9,863 nucleotides of DNA from Bacillota bacterium (GCA_017523605.1 JAFWVZ010000050.1:1-9863), one strand, 5' to 3'; shown: positions 1-6,277, numbered from the stretch's first letter. Made by a program: numbers and translations. Notes: generated by a model not told the origin, from the sequence alone.

Positions 1-1
1 T

Positions 2-637
2 ACCCTCGGCGCGGAGAGGGGACTCAGCCCGGCTCTGCTCACCACTACATCCATGCTGGTAGGCATCGCGAGCGCCGTCTCCAGATTCATCGTCCCGACC
101 ATTTCGGACAAGCTGGGAAGGGCCAAGTCCATACTCGTAATGACCATACTGATGCTGGTCTGCGCGCTGCTGATGATCTTCGTGGGCGGCGTTGCTTACA
201 CGATAGTGATATTCCTTATCGTATGCGCTTACAGCGGTCCGGCGGGAGTCTATCCGGCAATGACCGGCGACGCATTCGGCATGAAGAACACCGGTACCAT
301 CTTCGGTCTGTCCTTCTTCTGCATAGGATTCTCCTCGCTGTTCGCCACATGGATGTCCGGTGTCATCTATAAGGCCACCAGCGGCTACACCTGGGTATTC
401 ATAGCCAGCGCCATCCTCTGCCTGATCCCGATCTACTGCCTTGCCATCTACGATAAGGTGGGAGCAAAGAGAAAGGCAGCAAGGGAAGCAAGGCTTGCAG
501 CCGAGGCATCCTCCGCAGCCGAGACCCCGGCCGAAGCAGCAGCTGCAGCAATAGATACTGCTGGATCCAGAGCGGAACAGCGCGCAGAAAAGGTAAAGAC
601 CGAAGCAGAGATAAAGGCCGAACAGCCGCAGCAGTAA
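2..637 (+). CDS. MFS transporter, C-terminal part (oxalate/formate antiporter-like), 5'-truncated by the window edge
   Basis: Membrane carrier of the major facilitator superfamily; only the last 211 residues are present, and the frame is open to the window edge, so the ATG at 53 is internal. The visible part corresponds to the C-terminal half of a 12-helix protein: about five hydrophobic segments, and the MFS loop motif DKLGR encoded at 107-121, the usual motif A equivalent between helices 8 and 9. The glycine-rich stretch GDAFGMKNTGTIFGLSFF resembles the oxalate/formate antiporter (OFA) group, so a small carboxylate is a reasonable but unproven substrate. After the last helix there is an unusual cytoplasmic tail of about 55 residues, rich in Ala, Glu, Lys and Arg (from about position 465). 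The gene converges on lexA, with terminator hairpins between them. Superfamily is confident; subfamily is moderate. Confidence 0.82.
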   Translation, partial: TLGAERGLSPALLTTTSMLVGIASAVSRFIVPTISDKLGRAKSILVMTILMLVCALLMIFVGGVAYTIVIFLIVCAYSGPAGVYPAMTGDAFGMKNTGTIFGLSFFCIGFSSLFATWMSGVIYKATSGYTWVFIASAILCLIPIYCLAIYDKVGAKRKAAREARLAAEASSAAETPAEAAAAAIDTAGSRAEQRAEKVKTEAEIKAEQPQQ

Positions 638-672
638 CCGCAGCACAGACTGAGATATTTCAGCAATAAAAG

Positions 673-705
673 AACTCCTCCGGACTTACCGGAGGAGTTT
701 TATTG
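673..705. terminator. Bidirectional intrinsic terminator between the MFS gene and lexA
   Basis: A perfect 11-bp stem, AACTCCTCCGG (673-683) with CCGGAGGAGTT (689-699), has a 5-nt loop. It is followed by TTTATT on the plus strand and, read on the minus strand, by CTTTTATTG. It can therefore end transcription of both the converging transporter gene and lexA. Confidence 0.88.
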
Positions 706-714
706 TACAGAAAG

Positions 715-734
715 ACCCCGCATTGACGCGGGGT
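715..734. terminator. Second hairpin, likely the first lexA terminator
   Basis: A 7-bp stem, ACCCCGC (715-721) with GCGGGGT (728-734), has a 6-nt loop. On the minus strand, 23 nt past the lexA stop, it is followed by CTTTCTG; on the plus strand it is followed by TGGTTTT. It stands next to the stronger hairpin at 673-699, giving tandem terminators for lexA. Confidence 0.6.
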
Positions 735-757
735 TGGTTTTAATGCATTAACAGCGT

Positions 758-1399
758 TTACGACAGGTATCTGAACACGCCTTTTACCAGACCTACGATC
801 TCGCAGTCGTCCACGATTATGGGATCCATGGAGCTGTTCTGCGGCTGCAGTCTTATGTGGCCGTTCTCCTTGTAGAAGGTCTTTACGGTGGATTCGGATT
901 CGAACTCGCCGTTGATCATGGCTACTACGATATCTCCGTTGTTGGCGGTCTTCTGCTCCTGGACGAGTATGTAATCTCCGTCCATTATTCCGGCCTCTAT
1001 CATGGAGTCTCCGTGGACCGTAAGCATGAAGTTGGTGCCTTTGCCTATGAACTGCGCCGGCATGGGGAAGCTTCCTTCTATGTTCTGCTCGGCAAGTATC
1101 GGCATTCCCGCGGCTACGCATCCTACCAGCGGAACGTCCACAACGTCCGCGCGGTCCTGAGCCGGAGCCTGAGGCTTTTCCGCGCCTCCGGCAACTACTT
1201 CGAACGCTCTGCGCTTGCCGGCCTGCTTTCTGATGAAGCCTTCTTCCTCCAGGATGGTCATGGATTTCTGAACGGTGGATGTGGATTTTATGCCCAGCGC
1301 CGCTCCGATGTCCCTTACCGTGGGGGGATAGCCGTTTATCTTTATCTGCTCTGTTATGTAGTTCAGAACTCTTTGTTCTCTGTCTTTAAGATCTGCCAT
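758..1399 (-). CDS. lexA: LexA, SOS-response transcriptional repressor and autoprotease
   Basis: LexA represses DNA-damage genes and is inactivated by RecA-stimulated self-cleavage. The 213-residue product has the usual family length. Residues 1-68 form the winged helix-turn-helix (typical YPPTVRDIGAALGIKSTSTV segment, 24-43). A short linker follows, then the S24-type peptidase domain. The cleavage site is Ala97-Gly98 in the CVAAGMP segment; the catalytic dyad is Ser132 (HGDSM) and Lys173 (TVKTF). All required residues are present, so the protein should be active. The start at 1399 is chosen because AAGGAG lies 6 nt upstream and LexA proteins begin here; a longer frame to 1444 would run through the promoter -10 box. 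It is transcribed alone, divergently from the purine permease, from a promoter carrying two LexA boxes, which indicates autoregulation. Confidence 0.97.
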   Translation of the reverse strand: MADLKDREQRVLNYITEQIKINGYPPTVRDIGAALGIKSTSTVQKSMTILEEEGFIRKQAGKRRAFEVVAGGAEKPQAPAQDRADVVDVPLVGCVAAGMPILAEQNIEGSFPMPAQFIGKGTNFMLTVHGDSMIEAGIMDGDYILVQEQKTANNGDIVVAMINGEFESESTVKTFYKENGHIRLQPQNSSMDPIIVDDCEIVGLVKGVFRYLS

Positions 1400-1434
1400 G
1401 TTCTGCTCCTTACCGACTAATATTCTCCAACGGT

Positions 1435-1472
1435 ATTCTAACACAAGAACAAAAGTTTGTAAACGTATGTTC
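1435..1472 (-). promoter_or_regulatory. lexA promoter with two LexA (SOS) boxes
   Basis: On the minus strand, -35 TTTACA (1463-1458) and -10 TAGAAT (1440-1435) are separated by exactly 17 nt. Two boxes of the Gram-positive type GAAC-N4-GTTY are present: GAACATACGTTT (minus strand, 1472-1461), overlapping the -35, and GAACAAAAGTTT (read on plus, 1447-1458), filling the spacer. Each differs from the perfect palindrome by one base. Binding here would block RNA polymerase, the usual negative feedback on lexA. The boxes are seen directly; LexA binding is inferred from the family. Confidence 0.83.
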
Positions 1473-1562
1473 TCGTTTTTGCCCGAACTTTTTTGCAGCT
1501 GACCGCCGAAGGTCTTTCTGCCGGATCCAGCTCATTTTCTGCCGTCCCGGACGCTTTCAGAA

Positions 1563-1592
1563 TTGACGCTGTGCGGGGGCCGGGCGTATAAT
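1563..1592 (+). promoter_or_regulatory. Sigma-A-type promoter of the NCS2 permease
   Basis: TTGACG (1563-1568) and TATAAT (1587-1592) are separated by 18 nt. Transcription should begin near 1599, leaving a leader of about 57 nt before the ATG at 1656. That leader is pyrimidine-rich and too short for a purine riboswitch. Confidence 0.78.
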
Positions 1593-1655
1593 TACACTGT
1601 ATTTATTATCCGTCTTTTTTATTTTTTGAGAAAAGGAGAAGCAAACGCAATAATC

Positions 1656-3080
1656 ATGGACAAGCTTTTTAAACTCAAAGAGAACAAGACCACGGTCAGG
1701 ATAGAGATCGTAGCAGGACTTACGACCTTCATGACCATGGCCTACATCATCGCCCTCAACCCGAACCTTCTTACCGGCTTCGGCGCGGAAGGGCAGGACC
1801 TGTGGAACGGCGTGTTCCTGGCAACGTGCATAGCCTCCGCCATCGGTACTCTGTGCATGGCCTTCCTGGCTAACAAGCCTTTCGCCATGGCTCCGGGAAT
1901 GGGCCTCAACTCGTTCTTCGCAGCCGTAACGGCCAACATCGCGGTGATCACAGGCATGAGCTACCTTCAGTCGTTCCAGTCCGCGCTGGTAATGATACTC
2001 ATCGAAGGTGTCGTGTTCCTTATCCTTTCGATCTTCAACGTAAGGGAAAAGATCGTTAAGGCCATTCCTCTGGGTGTGCGCATGGGCATCGGTCCTGCCA
2101 TAGGACTCATGCTGATGAACATCGGCTTCGGTTCCAACGCAGGCATCTATTCCGAGACCGGCGGACCGTTCTACGCTATGAGAGACTTCTTCGGAGCGCT
2201 TACTTCCGGCTTTGCCAAGGAGTCTATGGGCTCAGGCTTCCAGCCGATGGTGCTTTCCGTAGTCACCATGTTCGTGGGACTGTTCGTCATCGTCGCTCTC
2301 AGCCACAAGAAGGTAAAGGGCGCAGTCCTAATCGGAATGATAATCGCTTCCATCGTTTACTGGGCCGGCCAGTCCATCTTCCTGAACACAAATCCGTTCG
2401 CAAGCCTTGCGACTGCGTCATTCCTGCCTCCGTTCGCGGACATGGCAAAGACCACGCTCTTTAAGCTGGACTTCGCAGGATTCGCCCAGATAGGCTGGTT
2501 CACCATAATCACTCTGGTAATAACCTTCTGCATAATCGACATGTTCGACACAATCGGTACCCTGGTAGGTACCGCGGAGCGCGCCGGCATGCTGGATAAG
2601 GAAGGCAACATGCCCAAGATGAGAGAAGCTCTTGCTTCCGACGCAGTAGGCACCGTAGTTGGTTCCGTGACCGGTACTTCCACCGTTACAACCTTCATAG
2701 AGTCCGCTTCCGGAGTTGAAGCAGGCGGCCGTACCGGACTTACCTCCGTGGTCACCGCCATCATGTTCCTGCTCTGCATGTTCATCGCTCCCGTAGCCGC
2801 CATCATCCCGCCGGCAGCTACTTCTTCCGCGCTGATTTACGTAGGAATTCTGATGCTCTCCAACCTTAAGCACATCGACTGGACCGACATCTCCCAGGTA
2901 CTGCCCGTAGCTATAATGCTGCTTGCGATGCCCGTATCCGGATCCATCGGACACGGCATAGGCCTTGCGCTCATCAGCTACACCGTCATCAAGCTCTGCA
3001 TGGGCAAGTCCAAGGAAGTATCCGTACTTACCTACATACTGTCGCTGATCTTCATCATAAAGTTCTTCCTGCCGCTGTAA
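1656..3080 (+). CDS. NCS2-family purine permease (AzgA/PbuG-like)
   Basis: Inner-membrane proton-coupled importer of purine bases; in this subfamily adenine, guanine or hypoxanthine are the usual substrates. The product has 474 residues, slightly longer than the roughly 430-460 usual for the family. Subfamily signatures are the N-terminal GLTTFMTMAYIIALNPNLL (21-39), FAMAPGMGLNSFFA (76-89), the FDTIGTLVGTAERAG loop (297-311), and the GTSTVTTFIESASGVEAGGR stretch (340-359) with its conserved substrate-site acid. Many long hydrophobic segments agree with a 14-helix fold. The start at 1656 matches the family N-terminus (MDKLFKLKENKT). The nearest GGAG (1635-1638) is 17 nt away, longer than usual. 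An upstream extension to 1563 would begin inside the promoter and is rejected. The gene is monocistronic, divergent from lexA, and followed by a terminator. Family is certain; the exact base transported is not. Confidence 0.93.
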   Translation: MDKLFKLKENKTTVRIEIVAGLTTFMTMAYIIALNPNLLTGFGAEGQDLWNGVFLATCIASAIGTLCMAFLANKPFAMAPGMGLNSFFAAVTANIAVITGMSYLQSFQSALVMILIEGVVFLILSIFNVREKIVKAIPLGVRMGIGPAIGLMLMNIGFGSNAGIYSETGGPFYAMRDFFGALTSGFAKESMGSGFQPMVLSVVTMFVGLFVIVALSHKKVKGAVLIGMIIASIVYWAGQSIFLNTNPFASLATASFLPPFADMAKTTLFKLDFAGFAQIGWFTIITLVITFCIIDMFDTIGTLVGTAERAGMLDKEGNMPKMREALASDAVGTVVGSVTGTSTVTTFIESASGVEAGGRTGLTSVVTAIMFLLCMFIAPVAAIIPPAATSSALIYVGILMLSNLKHIDWTDISQVLPVAIMLLAMPVSGSIGHGIGLALISYTVIKLCMGKSKEVSVLTYILSLIFIIKFFLPL

Positions 3081-3120
3081 GGAAGCACGGAAGGCCGTCA
3101 GTCAGCCTCTAAACGTTTTT

Positions 3121-3156
3121 AAGCCCGGGTGCATACGCGTCCGGGCTTTAGATTTG
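3121..3156 (+). terminator. Intrinsic terminator after the purine permease
   Basis: The stem pairs 3121-3132 (AAGCCCGG and inward) with 3137-3148 (ending CCGGGCTT): 12 pairs including two G-U, closed by an ATAC loop. The following tract TTAGATTTG is only moderately T-rich, so efficiency is uncertain. It lies 40 nt after the permease stop, just ahead of the sigma-factor promoter. Confidence 0.7.
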
Positions 3157-3167
3157 TCCGGAATTTT

Positions 3168-3176
3168 TGATATAAT
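3168..3176 (+). promoter_or_regulatory. Extended -10 promoter of the ECF sigma operon
   Basis: TGATATAAT is a perfect extended -10 (TGn-TATAAT). No good -35 hexamer sits 16-18 nt upstream, as is common for extended -10 promoters. The start site would be near 3183, about 43 nt before the sigma-factor ATG. Confidence 0.6.
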
Positions 3177-3225
3177 ACTGTAACGTTTTCACTTTTTTCT
3201 GCATATATGTGTGCAGGAGGCAGGA

Positions 3226-3705
3226 ATGATACCGCTGGAGGAAGTCTATAAAGAATACTCGGACATGATCTTCCGCTGGATCCTTGCAAGGACCGGCAGC
3301 GAGCACGTCGCTGAGGAGATAACGCAGGAGACTTTCTATCAGGCGGTGCTCCACGCGGACAGCTACGACTATTCCTGCAAGGTATCCACCTGGCTCTGTT
3401 CCATCGCCTCCAACAAATTAAAGGAGTACTACAGGAAGAATCCGGTCCTTGCCGTGGCGGAGGAGAACGACGCAGTCGCGGAAGGCCCGGAGGCAGCGGT
3501 GATCGCAGACGCGCAGCGCCTGGAGCTGTACCGTGCCATACATCTTCTGCCCGAGCCGGCAAGAGAAGTAGTGCATCTGCGCGCTTTCGGAGATCTGTCC
3601 TTCAGGGAGATAGGAGACATTTTCGGAAAGACCGAGAACTGGGCAAGGGTGACGTATTACCGCGCAAAGACCGCTCTCAGAAAGGAACTGGAGAAAAATG
3701 AGTGA
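3226..3705 (+). CDS. ECF-type RNA polymerase sigma factor (sigma-70 family)
   Basis: A small alternative sigma factor of 159 residues, the normal size for the extracytoplasmic-function group. Region 2 occupies about residues 1-66, with the core-binding and -10-recognition segment around EEITQETFYQAVLHA and STWLCSIASNKL. Region 4 occupies about 95-158 and has the helix-turn-helix around LSFREIGDIFGKTENWARV. Region 3 is absent, as expected. The start at 3226 follows AGGAGG (3215-3220) by 5 nt and is preferred to the in-frame GTG at 3211, which precedes that ribosome binding site. The gene overlaps the downstream anti-sigma gene by 8 nt (ATGAGTGA), indicating translational coupling, and is held inactive by that partner until a cell-surface or redox signal. 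The target regulon is unknown. Confidence 0.92.
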   Translation: MIPLEEVYKEYSDMIFRWILARTGSEHVAEEITQETFYQAVLHADSYDYSCKVSTWLCSIASNKLKEYYRKNPVLAVAEENDAVAEGPEAAVIADAQRLELYRAIHLLPEPAREVVHLRAFGDLSFREIGDIFGKTENWARVTYYRAKTALRKELEKNE

Positions 3706-4807
3706 AAAACTTCCGTGCGGAATCGTAAGAGATCTGCTGCCTCTTTACGCCGACGGGCTTACCGGCCCGGAGACTACCGAAGCGGTAAAGGCGCATCTGG
3801 AAGGCTGCAGCGAATGCCGGGAGGCCCTGCGGGTCATGAAAGAGGGCGAGCCGGAAGCCGCGTGCGAGCCCGAAAAAGAGGCCAGAGAGATAGATTATCT
3901 TAAAAAAGTGAAGAAGCGCAGCGTAATGCCCGCGATAGTCGCCGGTTGCGTTGCTCTGCTGGCAATAGCAGGCGTAATGCTACGGTTTTTCGTGATAGGG
4001 GATCACACGGATATTTACTTGGCCGCCGAACCGGATCGTGCGCTTTCAATGTCGGCGTCTGCCGAAGGCAAAGATGTTACCGTAAGCATAGATACGTCCG
4101 GCTCCGGTCTTGCTGTCTCAGGGGTGTCCTTCAGAGAACTTGGCGTCGGGCACGTCAGGGTGGAACCCAGACTAGTCCCTGAGCTGTTTTTCAAAAGCGG
4201 AACAGTGGAAAAGACCTATCATGCGGATTCCGACGTTGTGATGATCTTCGACTGCTTCGGCAGCCCTGTCTGGGAAAGCGGGACAGAGATAAGCCAGCGC
4301 ATCCAGTCTCTTCTTAGGAAAAGAGTCCTTGACATCGGAGACGATGCAGCTGTCGGAGAGCTTATAAAGTTCGCCGATTTCAGCCTGCCGGCGAATGCGT
4401 TTTACGAACTGCAGACCTCATCCGAACCGTACGGGATAAACATTTCCAACGTCGGCTTCTCGGAATATCACAGCAGAGAGCATTTCACTTGTCAGGAATA
4501 CGAGCTGCCTGTAATAGACGGTAAGTACAGGAGACTCGCGTGCATCCTTCTTGCCTGCGTGAAAGATCTGGCTTATGTGGAATACCGCGCAGTCCCCGAC
4601 AATATCGATACGGTCATAGAGGGAAGGCTTACGGAAAAAGACGCGTACGAGTACGTAAAGCTCTTTGCGGACGGCAGGGAACTGAAGGCATCCGACATCA
4701 AAGGATTCGCGCAAGGCGCAGCGTCGCTGCAGCAGCTTGTGGAGATCCTGGACGATCCCAACTGGTTCAGTATCTATTCGTCCGATCCGAAGATGTTCGG
4801 TCGTTGA
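3698..4807 (+). CDS. Membrane-anchored zinc-finger (ZAS) anti-sigma factor
   Basis: Likely partner that sequesters the ECF sigma factor encoded immediately upstream. Residues 1-50 form a zinc-binding anti-sigma domain: Cys7, His33, Cys37 and Cys40 give the C-x25-HxxxCxxC pattern. A basic stretch (KKVKKR, 69-74) leads into one transmembrane helix (about 76-100). Residues 102-369 would lie outside the membrane. This outer domain of about 270 residues is unusually large and I do not recognise it; it is the likely sensor part. An intact Cys/His set suggests either redox-responsive release or plain structural zinc. The start at 3698 overlaps the sigma gene end and has GGAG just upstream. The role is inferred from the domain and from the operon arrangement; no signal can be named. 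Confidence 0.85.
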   Translation: MSEKLPCGIVRDLLPLYADGLTGPETTEAVKAHLEGCSECREALRVMKEGEPEAACEPEKEAREIDYLKKVKKRSVMPAIVAGCVALLAIAGVMLRFFVIGDHTDIYLAAEPDRALSMSASAEGKDVTVSIDTSGSGLAVSGVSFRELGVGHVRVEPRLVPELFFKSGTVEKTYHADSDVVMIFDCFGSPVWESGTEISQRIQSLLRKRVLDIGDDAAVGELIKFADFSLPANAFYELQTSSEPYGINISNVGFSEYHSREHFTCQEYELPVIDGKYRRLACILLACVKDLAYVEYRAVPDNIDTVIEGRLTEKDAYEYVKLFADGRELKASDIKGFAQGAASLQQLVEILDDPNWFSIYSSDPKMFGR

Positions 4808-4827
4808 AAAATAAAGCAAAATAGCAC

Positions 4828-4856
4828 TTGACAGTCTGCCTGCGGGATGGTATTCT
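4828..4856 (+). promoter_or_regulatory. Promoter of the infC-rpmI-rplT operon
   Basis: A perfect -35 TTGACA (4828-4833) and a -10 TATTCT (4851-4856) are separated by 17 nt. It begins 20 nt after the anti-sigma stop codon. Transcription would start near 4863, giving a leader of about 135 nt before infC. Confidence 0.82.
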
Positions 4857-4862
4857 ACTCGG

Positions 4863-4998
4863 GTATCAAGCAGAAGTTTCCGCTTCTCGCCTCGCGGCGC
4901 AGGCTGTCAGGGCTCATAAGACCGGTCCCTTAAGGGCGGTATTATTGCGGCGGAGCTTGTGTGCACCGCTTTTTTCTTTATTTACGGAGGACAAGACA
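4863..4998 (+). promoter_or_regulatory. Structured infC leader, candidate L20-type autoregulatory attenuator
   Basis: The leader can fold into several hairpins: AGAAG/CTTCT (4872-4876 with 4883-4887), GCCT/AGGC (4889-4892 with 4901-4904), and ACCG-GT-CCC-TTAA-GGG-CGGT (4921-4940). The last competes with a terminator-like pairing of AAGGGCGGT (4932-4940) with ACCGCTTTT (4965-4973), which runs into six T residues (4970-4975). These two folds are mutually exclusive, as expected of a transcription attenuator. In Bacillota, ribosomal protein L20 is known to repress infC-rpmI-rplT through a leader RNA in this position. The pairings are read by eye; L20 binding is inferred from the position. Confidence 0.58.
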
Positions 4999-5607
4999 AT
5001 TAGTAAAGAAGCCCTTATAAACGAAGAGATACGCGCAAAAGAAGTGCGTCTTATAGATGCAGAAGGCAATCAGCTGGGCATCGTAAGCATCCAGGAAGCC
5101 ATGGCTAAGGCTCACGAAGCCGAGCTGGATCTGGTGAACATCTCTCCCAACGCCGCGCCGCCGGTATGCCGCATAATGGACTACGGCAAGTACCGCTACG
5201 ACCAGCAGAAGAGGGAAAAGGAAGCCAGAAAGAAGCAGAAGACCACGGAAGTTAAGGAGATGCGCCTCGGAATATTCACCGAAGAGCACGACCTGGATAC
5301 CAAGGCTAAGCTGGTAGCCAAGTTCCTGGCAGGAGGCGACAAGGTAAAGATCAGCATGCGCTTCCGCGGAAGAGAGATGGGATACGTTAACAAAGGCAAG
5401 GAGACCATGCTGGACTTCTGCGCAATGGTTAAGGACTACGGCAACATAGAAAAGCAGCCCGTCCTTGAAGGCCGCAACCTGTCCATGGTGATAGCTCCCA
5501 AGTCCGAAAAGGAAAAGCAGAAGGCTGCCAAGGCTGCAAAGCAGGCGGCGGAGGAAGCAGCGCGCGCGGCATCAGCCGCGGACGCATCTAAAGAGTCTGA
5601 AGAATAA
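4999..5607 (+). CDS. infC: Translation initiation factor IF-3, AUU start codon
   Basis: IF-3 binds the 30S subunit, keeps it apart from 50S, and checks start-codon/initiator tRNA pairing. The N-domain covers about residues 1-60, the lysine-rich linker with GKYRYDQQKREKEARKKQ covers 63-80, and the C-domain runs to about 168 with the family signature FRGREMGY (122-129). The start is taken as ATT at 4999: GGAGG (4986-4990) lies 8 nt upstream, the protein begins exactly where IF-3 proteins begin (ISKEALINEEIR), no ATG, GTG or TTG lies nearby in frame, and infC genes elsewhere use AUU. The next ATG in frame (about 5101) would remove most of the N-domain. At 202 residues it exceeds the usual 170-180 because of an Ala/Lys/Glu-rich tail (169-202). 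First gene of the operon with rpmI and rplT. Confidence 0.95.
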   Translation: MSKEALINEEIRAKEVRLIDAEGNQLGIVSIQEAMAKAHEAELDLVNISPNAAPPVCRIMDYGKYRYDQQKREKEARKKQKTTEVKEMRLGIFTEEHDLDTKAKLVAKFLAGGDKVKISMRFRGREMGYVNKGKETMLDFCAMVKDYGNIEKQPVLEGRNLSMVIAPKSEKEKQKAAKAAKQAAEEAARAASAADASKESEE

Positions 5608-5630
5608 TTTAGATAGAAAGGAAAACTAAA

Positions 5631-5837
5631 ATGGCTAAAGGCGGAAAGATGAAGTCCCACAGAGGGGCCATGAAGAGATTCAAGCTTACCGGAACCGGCA
5701 AGGTAAAGAGAAATAAGGCTTACAAGAGCCACATCCTCACTAAGAAGACTCCGAAGAGAAAGAGGGGCCTCAGGAAGTCCACGATCCTGACCCATGCTGA
5801 TCAGAAGAGGATCAAGAGCGTACTCATCGGAAAGTAG
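5631..5837 (+). CDS. rpmI: 50S ribosomal protein L35
   Basis: A small, very basic large-subunit protein of 68 residues, the usual size. The N-terminus MAKGGKMKSHRGAMKRFKLT and the internal HILTKKTPKRKRGLRKS segment (39-55) are characteristic of L35. The ribosome binding site AAAGGA (5617-5622) lies 8 nt before the ATG. It is the second gene of the infC operon, 23 nt after infC, and its stop codon overlaps the ribosome binding site of rplT, so the two are probably translationally coupled. Confidence 0.97.
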   Translation: MAKGGKMKSHRGAMKRFKLTGTGKVKRNKAYKSHILTKKTPKRKRGLRKSTILTHADQKRIKSVLIGK

Positions 5838-5850
5838 GAGGTAGAAAACA

Positions 5851-6207
5851 ATGGCAAGAGTTAAGGGCGGCGTAAACGCCAAGAAAAGACATAAGAAGGT
5901 ACTTAAGGCTGCGAAGGGATTCTATCTTTCCCGCCACAGCACGTTCAAGGCAGCTAATCCTGCCGTTATGAGAGCTCTGCGCTCCGCACAGATGGGCCGC
6001 AAGCTCCGCAAGAGAGAGTTCAGAAGACTTTGGATCGCAAGGATCAACGCTGCAGCAAGGATGAACGACATCTCCTACAGCAGACTCATGGACGGTCTTA
6101 AGAAGGCCGGAGTCACCATCAACAGGAAGATGCTCTCCGAGCTCGCCATCCACAATCCGGCAGCTTTCACCGATCTGGTGAACACCGCAAAGGCAGCTCT
6201 CAACTAA
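5851..6207 (+). CDS. rplT: 50S ribosomal protein L20
   Basis: An early-assembling 23S rRNA-binding protein, 118 residues as usual. It has the family N-terminus MARVKGGVNAKKRHKKVLK, the basic helix KLRKREFRRLWIARINAAAR (51-70), and the globular C-domain with YSRLMDGLKKAGVTINRKML (77-96) and LAIHNPAAF. The C-terminal domain is the part that also binds operator RNA in species where L20 represses its own operon, which suits the structured leader ahead of infC. The ribosome binding site AGGAGG (5836-5841) overlaps the rpmI stop and lies 9 nt before the ATG. Last gene of the operon, followed by a strong terminator. Confidence 0.98.
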   Translation: MARVKGGVNAKKRHKKVLKAAKGFYLSRHSTFKAANPAVMRALRSAQMGRKLRKREFRRLWIARINAAARMNDISYSRLMDGLKKAGVTINRKMLSELAIHNPAAFTDLVNTAKAALN

Positions 6208-6218
6208 TAAGAAAACAT

Positions 6219-6255
6219 AAGCTGTGTCTTAACAGGCACAGCTTTTTCTTTTTTC
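6219..6255 (+). terminator. Intrinsic terminator of the infC-rpmI-rplT operon
   Basis: The stem AAGCTGTGTCT (6219-6229) pairs with AGGCACAGCTT (6234-6244), 11 pairs with one G-U, closed by a TAAC loop. A long T-rich tract (TTTTTCTTTTTT) follows. It lies 11 nt after the rplT stop. Confidence 0.93.
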
Positions 6256-6271
6256 CCGTCATGGGATATTG

Positions 6272-6277
6272 TACAAT
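6272..6277 (+). promoter_or_regulatory. Possible -10 box for the CapA-like gene
   Basis: TACAAT (6272-6277) stands 50 nt before the ATG, just after the operon terminator, where a promoter is needed. No convincing -35 is present: the expected place is the T-run of the terminator. Weak call. Confidence 0.35.

Noticed and set aside
857..1420. Plus-strand open frame of 187 codons antisense to lexA
   Set aside because: It mirrors lexA, has no ribosome binding site and a cysteine/tyrosine/glycine-rich shadow composition; lexA is unmistakable on the other strand.
1400..1444. Longer LexA start
   Set aside because: It would place the promoter -10 box inside the coding region; the ATG at 1399 has a proper ribosome binding site and matches family N-termini.
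1563..1655. Upstream TTG start for the permease
   Set aside because: This TTG is the -35 hexamer of the gene's own promoter and the extra residues do not fit the family.
1473..1655. Purine riboswitch ahead of the permease
   Set aside because: Conserved aptamer loops were not found and the predicted transcript starts only about 57 nt before the gene.
4828..4998. TTG start for infC 57 codons upstream
   Set aside because: The TTG belongs to the TTGACA -35 box; the region is a structured leader, and IF-3 proteins begin at the ATT position.
4863..4998. T-box leader ahead of infC
   Set aside because: No T-box sequence (the conserved GGTGG-type motif) is present; the structure fits a ribosomal-protein leader better.
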